Positions 22,646 to 37,334 of a DNA stretch of 64,000 nucleotides are shown piece after piece; the first letter of the stretch is position 1, and every line of letters starts with the position of its first letter. Both the position numbers and the translations under genes were made by a program. The stretch covers positions 49,469,013-49,533,012 of the forward strand of contig NW_023601754.1 of the NCBI RefSeq assembly GCF_014898055.3, written 5' to 3'. Source of the DNA: Talpa occidentalis. Its lineage: Eukaryota; Chordata; Mammalia; Eulipotyphla; Talpidae. The notes under the pieces were generated by a model. That model saw nothing but the letters and a program-made list of their open reading frames with translations, was not told where the DNA came from and made no database searches.

Positions 22646-25600
22646 ATGTTGGTGGTGGAGGTGGCGAACGGCCGCTCCCTGGTGTGGGGGGCCGAGGCGG
22701 TCCAGGCGCTGCGGGAGCGCCTGGGAGTTGGGGGCCGCACGGTGGGCGCCCTGCCCCGTGGGCCCCGCCAGAACTCGCGCCTGGGCCTGCCGCTGCTGCT
22801 AATGCCCGAAGAGGCGCGGCTCTTGGCGGAGATCGGCGCCGTGACCCTGGTCAGCGCCCCGCGCCCGGATCCCCGGCAACACAGTTTGGTAAGGGGGCGG
22901 GCTGGGTGCGGGAACTCCCTGGGCCTGCGGGAGAGAGACTGGACGCCCGGAATCCAGGTCTCTGGGTGGGGAGGGGCTTGAATTCTGGAATAATGTGCGA
23001 GTTGGACACTGGGATCCCCTGGTTCGGGCTCTTAGGTTGGGAGGGGCCAGGGAGTCAGGATCACTGGAGCATGCCTGGATCCTGGGATTCCAGCTAAGTT
23101 CCTTTCTCAGGCTCTGGCATCCTTCAAGAGCCAGCAAGAGCAGGGCTTCCAGGAGCAAAGCGCCCTGGCAGCTGAGGCCCGTGAGACCCGGCGGCAGGAG
23201 CTCCTAGAGAAGATTGCAGAGGGCCAGGCTTCGAAGAAGCAGAAGCTAGAACAGGATTCAGGGACTAACGAGAGCCAGAAGGCCGGTGGGAACCCACCTG
23301 TGGGAGAGAATGAGGCCAGTGCCAGCCGGACTTCTGGAGAGACCGAGGAAGCAGGTGAGGGTGGGAGCTGGGATTGAGGGACCAAGGGACGGAGGGAATT
23401 TGAGGATTTGGGCTGCAGGGCTTGGGACTCCCTGGAGATGGGGAGTTCTTGGTCCCTAGAGTTACCGAAGCCTTGAATTCACTTTCCCCAGGTTCCTCCT
23501 CTCCGCAGCCAGGGCCTTCAAATGGGGTAACCCCCTTGCCCAGATCTGCTCTGCTGGTCCAGCTGGCCACTGCTAGGCCTCGTCCCATCAAGGCTAGGCC
23601 CCTGGACTGGCGTGTCCAGTCCAAAGATTGGCCCCATGCTGGCCGTCCTGCCCACGAGCTGCGCTACAGCATCTACAGAGACCTGTGGGAACGAGGCTTC
23701 TTCCTCAGTGCTGCTGGCAAGTTTGGGGGTGACTTCCTGGTCTACCCTGGTGAGTTTGGGTTGGGACTTCTAGTTGCTGTCTCTCTTTTCACAAATGCCA
23801 CTCTATTCTACATTTTTCCTTTTTTTTATTTCATATTCTGGTAACCTCTGAAACCAAGGACGGACAAGAAACCCTTGGGAATCCAAGATCACATGGAGGG
23901 CAGTTTAATGATTCTTATTAAACCCTTGGTTTGACTCAGAAGTTTCATTTAAAATACTTAGATATGTGTACAGAATATACGAAAAAAGTACACTACAGGA
24001 TTCTTTGCTTTGTTGAAAAGTTAGAAAACAACCAGAGTCATTATTAGAAGGGCAGCGATTAAACATTCCTGTTGGTTGTCAGAGAAACTGCAGTAGTTGC
24101 CAGAAATTGATGCAGGTCCACATACATTTATGAAAAAACGACTGTAGGGAGGAAAAAAAGAGTAGTTTGTAGAAAACATGTATGGTAAAATGCAGATCAT
24201 GTTTTTGTTGTTTGGTAGTTATGAAGGCATTAAGTAGCTTGTAAATCATGCTTTCTGTGAAAGCCTGTGAGAAGGACTTAAAATTGAGTGCTAAGTAGAT
24301 TAAGAGAGTCCTATCAAGCAAGCTAGAAGGCGTGTCAAAGGATGAACTCCAGGGCCTACCTGCTGGCACAGCGGGTTGAGTGCTGCTCTGTGAAGCTGTC
24401 TGCAGCCACTTCAGCGCCGGTTCAATTCCCGGCCGGCCTGGGAGAAACCCACATGGTGCGGCAGACCTCTCCTACCTCGCCTGCTGCTCCCCTCAGCAGT
24501 GTCTTTGGTTCTTCTGCCTGTTCTGCTCCCTACTCTGTCTCTGGTGAATTCTCTCACCCTCCTGCACCTCTGACCTGTACCCCAGTTCTTGTATAAATAA
24601 ATAAATCTTTCAAAAAAACAAAGGATGAACTCCATACCAACAATAGTGCTTACCTCTGGGAGGGAATTTGTATCAGATATAGGTTAGTTAACTTACAAAT
24701 TTGTAGTCAAAAAAAAAAAAACAACAAAAAAACAAATTTGTAGTCAGAGTGCCTTTATTGTGGAAAAAGAGGCTAAAAAGATAACCTGCAAAAATCACCC
24801 TTTTTGTTCCCCTACGAACCAAGGAAATACAGAAATATAGAATCTGATAAGTGGTTGGAACTTGCCCACTAAGTCTTCTACCCGTGAAATCTTCATGGGT
24901 GAAAAGCATAATAAAGTGACTGATCTAGGAGCTAAGACGGGTTACCTCGGCTTAATTACTTCAGTACTATTTCTTGGGACTCTTGTATGTAAAAGACTTA
25001 CTTTGGTTTGGAACGTGAACATTGAGTTTACTAAACATAGAAGTGCTAATGCCTAGTTCTCTTCTAAGCTTCAGTTCAACCTTCTAATCTTTTCTAATCT
25101 AGCAGATTTTAAGGGATCATAAGTTCATGTTTCATCCCATTTGCAAAAGGAGTTTAATAGTTTTAAGTATTATAAACTGCTGCAATTTAAAGTTGAGGAT
25201 AGTTTCCTTTTTAAGTCCTGCAGTTTTCATATTTTGGAACTTGCAAATAACTTAAATCTAGTCAATTATAAATGGGGTGAATTTTTCTTTTTTGTTAACC
25301 CATTTATTATATAGGCTGGCAGTGTTTCAAATTGTGGAACTTCTAATGGTCTTTTAATTCCTTCAGTCTTCTGGTGACAGACTTGACTGTGATGGCAGAA
25401 GCGATTTTGTAGGTCCATGCACCCCCAGCCACCATTTTCATTCAGGAACCAGAGTGCCAGGTCCCCAAAGCACAACTCCTCATCTTGGTTTTGACACAGG
25501 AGGAACGTGTGTATTTGGCATGTTGGCTGATTTCAATTTCCTTCACCCATTTTCCTGAGGGAGGCACTATAATGGGTCCCGTAGTTACCAGTGATACCCA

Positions 25601-27646
25601 CCTTCTTGGTGTTTGTGGTCATGTCTGCAAACTAGGTGAGCGCTCAGAGAGTAAATGGGGTGAATCTCTAAGCGCGTATGTACTAACACTGTTAACAGAC
25701 TTATAAAAACTTTCAGTTTAAAATGGCAAGGTTAAGTTAGTCAGTTACTCAGTCATTCATTTGAAACTGAACCACACGCTGGCCTAATAGTTCAACATTT
25801 CTAAAACAATACTCATGATATAAGATGTACATACAATCTTGTTTTCCAAGGATTAGTGTTCATGCTCTGAATCTCTTAAATATTTTTAAATCTAAATTTT
25901 CCAAAGGTAAAAGATGCTAAGCCTCAAGAAAATAATTTTGACCTAACTTCTCTAATATGTTGTTTTGCGTAGAATGGGTATAGGCCAGAGGTGTGGGGAG
26001 GTGAGAGGATTCATCAGAGACAGAGTGGGGAGCGGAACAGGCAGATTGACTGAAATACACTCCTAAGGGGAGCAGTGGGCAGACGAGAGGTCTGCGGCGC
26101 CATGTGGGTCACCTCCCTTGCCGGGGATCACACTCAGGCCATAGAGGTGAATAGTGCTAAGACTCAACCTCCAGGTCACCAGGGAGGCCCCCTTCTCAAG
26201 CATTTGATGCTCCCTTCTCTGCTGACTAAGGTGTCCTGACAGCCCCTGGTTCTTGCTGGAAACGCCTGTGTAGGTTGCTAAGGCAGTGCTCAGTGGGCTA
26301 TCTCATTGGCTTGCTCTTTGAGATTTATATGACCTGTTTCTTGATCTTCTGTATGATGCCCAGGCTCAGGTTCCTGTTGCACTTGTTGAGATTCCTCTAA
26401 TCCAAACTATAGCCCTCGGTCACATTTGGCCCACTGACTTTTTTTAAATACAGTTTTTTGGAATGCCAGCTTGTCCACTTGTGTATGGTCCATGGCTACT
26501 GTGGCAGAGTTGAGTATTTGCAGTGTGACTCACAAAACTGAAAACATTTACTCTCTGGCCCGTTTCTGGAAAATTTTGTTGATTCTCTGTCCCATCTATT
26601 TATTTTTCCATCCTTCTTTTCTTCTTTCAAATCTGTTCAAGTCACTTCTCATTGGATAGTCACACTGTACTTTTGAGTTCCTCGTGGCTTGCATGGACGT
26701 TGTGGTCCTAGTTCTCAGGTCATGAGAGTGGTATTTTTCTCTTGTGTGTGTGTTGTTTTTTGTGCTTTATCTCAATTATTGTTTTTTAAGTAAGGTTATG
26801 TTATGTATGCGTGAAAACTTGTCTCCTCTCCCCTTTCTCCCCATCCAGGGTATCATGGACTGTTGTTGAAGTTGGTACATTCTTTTAACCTTAGCAGTTT
26901 TATGGACACACCATGCATTTAACCCATCTCTGGTTTGTTTGTTTCCATTGCTTAGCATTGTAAATGATAACAGTGACCATCTTTATAGGTATATTTTAGT
27001 GCTGCTATTCTTTTCTTTTTTTTAAAGATTTATTTATTTATGCATACAAGTTCTGGAGTACAGGCCAGAGATGCTGGGGGGGGGGGGCGGGGGTGACAGG
27101 ATTCACCAGAGATAGAGTAGGGAACAGAACAGGCAGATTGACTGAAATTCACTGCTGAGGGGTGCTGCGGGCGAGGCAGGAGAGGTCTGTTGCGCCCTGT
27201 GGGTTGCTCCCTGGCTGGCTGGGGATCAAACTCGTGCTGCAGAGGCTGTGGATTGCTTCATAGTGCAGTGCTTAACTCCTTGCGCCACCAGGGAGGCCCA
27301 GTGCTGCTATTCTTGTAAGAAAAAAAAATTCGTAGAGGTAGAATTGATGTGTCCAAGGCTCTCTGTTTTAGGACACTCATAGCAGTTGCTAAGACATGTT
27401 CCAGTGTCGTCCAGGCCTGTGCCATTGGAAATGGCTGCATGCCTCTCTTCTCACCCAGGTGACCCACTCCGCTTCCATGCCCACTACATTGCTCAGTGCT
27501 GGGCTCCCGGGGACCCCATCCCACTCCAGGACCTGGTTTCTGCCGGCCGCCTGGGAACCAGTGTGCGGAAGACACTGCTCCTGTGTTCGCCACAGCCGGA
27601 TGGTAAGGTGGTGTACACCTCCCTGCAGTGGGCCAGCCTGCAGTGA
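22646..27646 (+). CDS. TSEN34: TSEN34, catalytic subunit of tRNA splicing endonuclease (complete)
   Basis: Nuclear subunit of the TSEN complex (with TSEN2, TSEN15, TSEN54) that cleaves the 3' splice site of intron-containing pre-tRNAs. Coding exons: 22646-22888, 23111-23354, 23492-23749, 27459-27646; total 933 nt, 310 aa, the same length as human. The N-terminal domain starts [15 protein letters not shown]. The middle is a variable charged linker ([13 protein letters not shown]...). The C-terminal endonuclease fold carries the Tyr-His-Lys triad: Tyr247 in FLVYPGD, His255 in LRFHAHY and Lys286 in TSVRKTLLL. The last exon is separated by a 3.7 kb intron that holds three SINEs, AT-rich sequence and no other gene; exon 4 begins exactly at the catalytic [10 protein letters not shown] block. 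Driven from the CpG island shared with MBOAT7. No defects seen. Confidence 0.97.
22925..23095 (+). repeat. G-rich intronic repeat in TSEN34 intron 1 (flipped orientation)
   Basis: Here the repeat reads GGAATCCAGGTCTCTGGGTG and GGTTGGGAGGGGCCAGGGAG on the plus strand, the reverse of its orientation in MBOAT7 and TMC4. It is therefore again G-rich in the sense of the host transcript. Confidence 0.55.
24352..24616 (+). mobile_element. tRNA-derived SINE (type A) with target-site duplication
   Basis: Flanked by AAAGGATGAACTCC at 24337-24350 and again at 24621-24634. Head GGGCCTACCTGCTGGCACAG, B box GGTTCAATTCCCGG, AAATAAATAAATC tail. In TSEN34 intron 3. Confidence 0.92.
24640..25975. other. TSEN34 intron 3, AT-rich stretch without recognised feature
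   Basis: AT-rich unique-looking sequence with an A-rich run near 24709-24735. I see no coding potential or named repeat. Confidence 0.5.
25978..26191 (-). mobile_element. tRNA-derived SINE, 3'-shortened (type A)
   Basis: Starts within the body (GGCCAGAGGTGTGGGGAGG) and ends with the inverted head ACCAGGGAGGCCC. No A-rich tail, so it is truncated or old. Confidence 0.8.
27013..27299 (-). mobile_element. tRNA-derived SINE (type A) with target-site duplication
   Basis: Flanking duplication AGTGCTGCTATTCTT at 26998-27012 and 27300-27314. Contains a G-run of about ten bases near 27078. Sits 160 bases before the last TSEN34 exon. Confidence 0.92.
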
Positions 27647-27941
27647 GCTCCAGAGACCTGTGGGATGTGGCTGTGGCGGGGGCGAGAGCAGCCTTTCTGG
27701 ATGGTCATACTCATCTCTGCTGGGGAGGCTTGAGCACCCTCCTGCCTCTCCCTGTGGTTAGGTTTGATTCCAGACTTACGAACACGAACACTACGTGCTC
27801 CTTAAGTCCCTCCTGTTACAAAGCACATGCCAGCTGTGCTGTTTTTTTAGTTACCTATTTCCAAACTGTGAGCTTCTTGAACATCTTGACGGGGTTTGGT
27901 ACATCTCTGTTTTCTACCCGGCATAGGTCCCAAGAGGTCTC

Positions 27942-27960
27942 AATAAACTTGTTGAATAAA
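27942..27960 (+). terminator. TSEN34: TSEN34 polyadenylation signals (two AATAAA)
   Basis: AATAAA at 27942-27947 and again at 27955-27960, about 300 bases after the stop codon. The pair gives TSEN34 a short 3' UTR. Confidence 0.85.
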
Positions 27961-27989
27961 TGTGGAGATTGTGATTTGAATTCTTAGGA

Positions 27990-28145
27990 CAATCCTGGGA
28001 AGTGTGGGTATTGGCAGCTGCTTATACAGAGAATGAAAGGCTGGGGTGGGGAATGACGATACCAGGTCACACAGCTGCTAGGTGGCAGGGCTGGAATTTG
28101 GGGTTTCAAATCTGGTCTTTCTGATTCTGAAGTCTAGGCTGTTCC
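27990..28145 (+). repeat. MIR SINE fragment
   Basis: Carries the MIR core-like GGTCACACAGCTGCTAGGTG and GGCAGGGCTGGAATTTGGGG, just downstream of TSEN34. Confidence 0.75.
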
Positions 28146-28268
28146 TGCCTCACTAAACTTCCTCTAGGAAGGAGTCTTGAAAAAATATTTCAAATGCACA
28201 CATCAAAATATCATGAAGAAAAGCTGGGAGGGAATGTTGTAATTTTATTTTATTTATTTATTTTAACT

Positions 28269-28553
28269 TTTTTTTTCTTTTTTTTAAGATTTATTTATTT
28301 ATTTGTTTGTTTATGCAAGCACTGGGTACAGTCAGAAACGCGGGAGGGTGAGAGAATTCATCAGAGCCAGAGCGGGGAACAGAACAGGCAGAGTGATGAA
28401 ATACACTGCTGAGGGGAGCAGCGGGCACAGCAGGAGAGGTCTGTTGCGCCATGTGGGACCCTCGCCCGGCGGCTGGGGACCGAACCGGTGCTGCAGAGAC
28501 TGCGGGCAGCTTCACAGCCTAGCACTCAACCGCTGCGCCACCAGGGGAGGCCC
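28269..28553 (-). mobile_element. tRNA-derived SINE (type B)
   Basis: Contains the type B diagnostic GTACAGTCAGAAACGCGGGA and ends with inverted head CCACCAGGGGAGGCCC. Flanked by AATTTTATTTTATTT on both sides (28240-28254 and 28554-28568). Confidence 0.88.
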
Positions 28554-28568
28554 AATTTTATTTTATTT

Positions 28569-28712
28569 TTTAAGATTTATTTATACAAGAACCGGGGTAC
28601 AGGCCAGATGTGTGGGAGGTGAGAGGATTCACCAGAGACAGAGTGGAGAACAGAACAGGCAGACTGACTGAAATACACTGCTGAGGGGAGCAGCAGGTGA
28701 GGCAGGAGAGGT
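28569..28712 (-). mobile_element. tRNA-derived SINE, 5'-truncated (type A)
   Basis: Tail and body only (GAACCGGGGTACAGGCCAGA to GGCAGGAGAGGT); the tRNA-like head is absent. It abuts the preceding SINE. Confidence 0.85.
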
Positions 28713-30390
28713 AGAATTATGGAGACAGTAGATGTAAGTGGTTGCCAGAGTTGGAGGAGGAATGAAGAGGTGGAGACCAGGGGATTTTTAGGGAGATGAA
28801 AATACTCTGTGATGGAATACATGTCACACATTTGTCTAGACCCATAGAATGTCACCACCAAGTGTGAACCCTACTGTAAACGATGGACTTCGTGTGATGA
28901 TGACATGTCAGTGGAGGTTCAGCTGTGACAGTGGTACTCTGGTGGGAAGATACTGACAGGGGAAGCTATGTGTATGTTTGGGGGCGGGGGGGAGGGTGGT
29001 TGGACTTGTAGGAAATCCCTGTACCGTCCTCTCAATTTTTGCTGTATATCTAAAAACTGCTGTTAAAAGTCCAAAAAAAAAAAAAAAAACCCACCTTTTG
29101 TGACTGATGTCCCCCCATCCAGTCAGCCACTAAATCCTGTAGGTACTACCTTTTCAATGCAGTAGATCTAGGATTTGACCTCTTCGTCCCATCTTCACTC
29201 CAACAAGTTGGCTAAAGCCAGAACATCACTCATATGAGTGATGGCTTCCTACCTCATCTCTTTGACTTATTTCCTTCCCCTTCTTACAGCCGCTTTCAAC
29301 ACAAGCTAAATGAGTCCATGTCACTCCACCATTTAAAACTCCCCTGTATTCCCCATCTGGAAATAAAAGCAAAGATTACAAAACCAGTCTCTGGTCATAC
29401 CTTACCTGGAATGTCTTCCCCTGCAGGTCACCTGGTCTTGTCCCTCGCTGCTGGCTGATCATTCCTTCACTGTCACTTCTCAGGTCTCAGGCAGTCACCC
29501 TTCCTTAAAATTTAACACCCCTCCCAAATGCTCCCCTCCTTCTTGATTATTTGCTGTTCTACTTGCACTAATGTGATTTTGTGATTGCTAATACAAAATA
29601 CATGTTTGGGTTCTGGCCTCATTCTTGACACAGCTCCTATATTTCTTGGACTTCCTAAGTGGTAAGTAAGAGATAAAGGTGTCCTCCCATTCACATCAGA
29701 CCTTTATCAACTACATCTCAGTTTATGTTAATGAGGCGACTTGTAAAGCACTTGAGAAGGGACAGGTGGTCAGGGTAACCAAGCACCACCCTGTGGGTCA
29801 GGGGTCAGGGTCAGAGGACCGGCATTCAGCCTCCACCAACCCCCAACCCCCAGGCCAGGGGCTGGAGGTTTAACCCATAGCCAATGAGTTAATCGTACCT
29901 AAATAATCAAAGACCCGAAAGAATGGAGTTTGGGGAGCTCTGGGGCTGGTGAACACATGGTAACTTGGGAAGAACAATGTGTGTAGAGAGAGCCCTGACA
30001 CTGCAACTGCGCATCCCGTCCTCCATTCCTGCTCTGTGCATCTTGTCTGGCTGGCTGCTCCTAAGTAACATCCTGTAGTCTAAATCAGTGATCTCACTAA
30101 GTCAACTATTTCCCTGAATTCTGGGAGCTACTCTAGGAAATTAATCAAACTCAAGTTGGGGGTCATGGGAACCTCTGATCTATAGATGATACATGTAGTA
30201 TTAATATATCATTAATCATATATTTAACAATTTGTTGACTGTCACCAAATGACATATGTTGGGCCTACGCTAAGACATTGACAAGTAGGGAATGTGAGGT
30301 CCCTGCCCTCTAACTTTTTTTTGTCTGGGAGATAATCTGTAAACAAGGAAAAAAAAGTGAACAGGTAGTTTGAAAGATGCAGAAATAATG
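28713..30390. other. TSEN34-RPS9 intergenic, no gene seen
   Basis: Mixed-composition sequence with a poly(A) run near 29073-29090, possibly the end of an old retroelement. Short open frames only, none recognisable. Confidence 0.5.
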
Positions 30391-30394
30391 GTGG

Positions 30395-30605
30395 TGATAC
30401 TACTTAATGCTGAGTGCCCCCTTACTGGCAGACACCATCCTGAGCACTCTGCCGAGACTGGTCCTTTAGCCCTCCAGTAGCCCTAAAGGCAGCACTGCTA
30501 CCACCTCCATTTTATAGCTGAGGAAGCCGAGATTCATAGAGATACTTGTCCAAGGTCTTGCAGCTGGCCAGTGGTGATTGTTGGTTTGAGCCCACACATC
30601 TGGAG
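30395..30605 (+). repeat. MIR SINE, near complete
   Basis: Shows MIR landmarks in order: ACTACTTAATGCTGAGTGCC, then CTCCATTTTATAGCTGAGGA, then CTTGCAGCTGGCCAGTGGTG. Confidence 0.85.
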
Positions 30606-31000
30606 AGAACAGGCTGGTGTGACAGGACGGAGGAGTGCATGGAAGTGACACTGACTGTTGAGGGTAGAGGGCACCAGCTATGATAGGAATGGGAAGGAGC
30701 CTGATGGCCCCACCTCTAGTTATTGAGAAACTGGATCTACAAATGAACAATGACCAGATCATATATAAAAATAGAACTCTGACCCACAACCTGCAGCACC
30801 TGCCTAGGAAACCAGCCCCCCTGTGTTTAAGAAACAGCCCAGGAAGCCAGCACACTTGTCTATAACAGTCATCCAGGAAGGCAGCCAAATGTTAGGGAGG
30901 CTTTAGGAAGTCAGACTGTCAACATGCGCAACCATGTAGGAAGCCAAGGTGGTGACATTGAGCTGGCCATTCAGGGCCATGGACTTCCCATTCTAGAACC

Positions 31001-31165
31001 ATGGCCCAATCTGTCTGTAACCTCACGGAGAAGGCCTTGGTGCTGGTAAATGCTGTGGTGACTTTCTCCAGGCTTCGATGGGCCACATGTTGGTACTATG
31101 CCAAGCTTGAGCTGGATCCTCCAGCCTTTGCTCAGGTGCTGGCAGCTATTCAGCTGTTCATAGCG
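31001..31165 (+). pseudogene. Truncated processed pseudogene of ATP5MG (ATP synthase subunit g)
   Basis: The reading starts MAQSVCNLTEKALVLVNAVV and continues with WYYAKLELDPP and AIQLF. This matches the first ~55 residues of the mitochondrial F1Fo ATP synthase subunit g (human begins MAQFVRNLVEK, then WYYAKVELVPP). The homology is uninterrupted by introns and stops after AIQ. The remaining half of the roughly 103-residue protein is absent, and the frame runs on into unrelated sequence to a stop at 31196-31198. No poly(A) tail is visible because the 3' part is missing. Several substitutions at positions I recall as conserved, together with the truncation, say this is non-functional. The MAQ start codon survives but nothing suggests expression. 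Confidence 0.8.
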
Positions 31166-31892
31166 CACACTCTGAAATGCTGGACCTCGTTTATCTAACA
31201 TTATGTTCCCTCTTCTCTGTTCTCTGAGGAGAGAGGCTGGCATTCGGGCAGAGTACTACCTTGTGCATAGAAAAAGGACCGTCACATAATGAAACACTTG
31301 TCCAGGTTGCGGACAAGCGGCTTCCCTAGACGGTGGCCAAGGGCCCTGGGTGAGCAGCACCCCGATGTGACCGGTTTCCACCCAGGTCGTTCCCCTCACC
31401 CCTTCTCTACAAAAACCGGGCTGACGTGGAAGCCCATGAGGACGGAAAGCCGGTTTGCACGAATCCTGGCAGGCAGGGCTCAGGAGCTGACAGGTTTTGG
31501 GGGGTGTAGGGGTTGGCGTCCCTTTGACAGGAAAGATGACATTCCCTCGTCACGGATTCACGGGGCTTCCCGGCCCGGCGCTCCGAGTTCGCAAGGCTCC
31601 AGGCCTCTGGTCGCCTTTTCACAGAGCGGGAGGCGTCTGCAGCCTGGGGAGGCCACCTCTCGGGCACTCAGGCGCGGCTTGGAGCAGGCCGGCGGGGCTC
31701 GTGGGGCCACCCTCAAGGCTGGAGGAGGGTCCCCATTTCTGTAGCCCCGCCCCGGGCGGGGGAAATGACGGCCCTCCCAGCTCCCTCCGCCGCTCTGGCC
31801 CAACTACTCGCCTCTTCCACGTTTCCGCCCGCCTACGCTGCTTCTGATTGGTGAAGGAGTGCGCCGTGCGTGATGACGTAACGAACAGGCAG

Positions 31893-31956
31893 CGTATAAA
31901 AACGCGCCAGGGCCGGGCGCGCGCCTCTTTCTCAGTTGTCTTGGGGTCCCGCTGAG
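31893..31956 (+). promoter_or_regulatory. RPS9: RPS9 core promoter: TATA-like box and 5'TOP start; non-coding exon 1
   Basis: GTATAAAAACG at 31894-31904 lies about 25-30 bases upstream of a pyrimidine tract, CCTCTTTCTC at 31924-31933. That is the expected 5' terminal oligopyrimidine start of a ribosomal protein mRNA, which confers mTOR/LARP1-dependent translational control. Non-coding exon 1 then runs to about 31956 (GCTGAG|GTGAGG); exon 2 begins at 32197 after GTGCAG. Upstream, TGATGACGTAAC (31871-31882) is a CRE/ATF-like site and ATTGG (31848-31852) an inverted CCAAT box. Confidence 0.85.
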
Positions 31957-32149
31957 GTGAGGCGGGTGGTCATGGTTTCTAGGCAGGGGGTGGGTTACGA
32001 AGTCATGCGGTTTTGTGAACTTCAGTGAGCACGGTACAGAAGTTGGGGGTGAGGCGAGAGTGTTTGGCCCGCGGATTAAAGAGTTTATTCGACTCTTCAG
32101 TGGCGGTTCTCGCGAGATCTTAGCTGCGCGCCGCGAGGTTCTCGCGTAG

Positions 32150-36399
<4,250 letters not shown>

Positions 36400-36449
36400 G
36401 GGTCCCACGCCCTCCTGGGCTGGCGGCATGTCTCAGTTTGCAGTCAGAC

Positions 36450-36455
36450 AGTAAA
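36450..36455 (+). terminator. RPS9: RPS9 polyadenylation signal, variant AGTAAA
   Basis: The only hexamer-like signal just past the stop is AGTAAA (ACAGTAAACATG), about 50 bases downstream of TAA. A very short 3' UTR is normal for this gene. Confidence 0.7.
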
Positions 36456-36799
36456 CATGTTGTCAGTGTTTTGGAATCGGTGTTTCTTGTGTGTCTCCCT
36501 CCTTGATTCTGCTCCCCCAGGCTTTGAACTTCAGCCCCGGGGATGGGAAGGCCGCTCGCTACCTCCTTGACCAGTTACTTGAGCTAATTCTGGCCTGAGT
36601 GTTATTACAGCAAAGAGCAGCTGTGTTCTGTGGAAGTTCTTAGAGCCAAAACCACAAATCAGTTCTCAAAGGCCACTCTGTTTCCAGCAGAGGAAGTAGA
36701 GGTCAGCGTCAACTCTAACCCTAGGGGAGGGTGTGCTTGGGGAGGGGGCTGACAGCTGTTACGGAGACAACTCACCTGTAGTTGCCGGTGGAATGAACT

Positions 36800-36805
36800 T
36801 TTAAT
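36800..36805 (-). terminator. LILR gene A polyadenylation signal ATTAAA (candidate)
   Basis: Minus-strand ATTAAA about 530 bases past the gene A stop. Together with the RPS9 signal it leaves roughly 345 bases between two convergent 3' ends. The alternative is a site that I have not recognised. Confidence 0.5.
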
Positions 36806-37334
36806 AGTATTATTGGCGGGGAGTATGGCACAGAATACAGCCAGGTAGCAAAGCCCACTGTGGTGTGGTTGATGTCACACTTCCTGTTTTCATCTTGGGA
36901 TTTGGGTTCTGTTGGTGGGAGGCAGGTAAGCCCTCCCCCTCAGTCACCTATGGTAGGGACTTTTACAGCGCCTGGGGGCCCTGCCTTTGGGGTTGACGAT
37001 GCTGGGTCTGGAGGGAAGTGGGCTGCCTTTCTACCTTGAGAAGCTGTAACTGGCAAGGGAGGAAGCAGCTTCGTTTCAGGAAATGAGAAACCCTTGTAAC
37101 CCGTAGCAACTGCAGCTGCCCTCTGGCCTGGCCTTGGGCTTTGAGGTCAACTCAGCCCAGCTTCACAAATGTTCCCCTCTGCCAAGTCCACTGCTTCGGT
37201 TGGCACTGCTGCCTCTCCCCTCACCCCCAGGCTTCCATGTGTAATTAGAGTCTTGAGGCAGCCTCCTATGGTAGGCCCTGGAAGCAGTCGGCATCTCGCA
37301 GTCCAAAGGCTCCTGGTGATCATGTCCATGGGGG

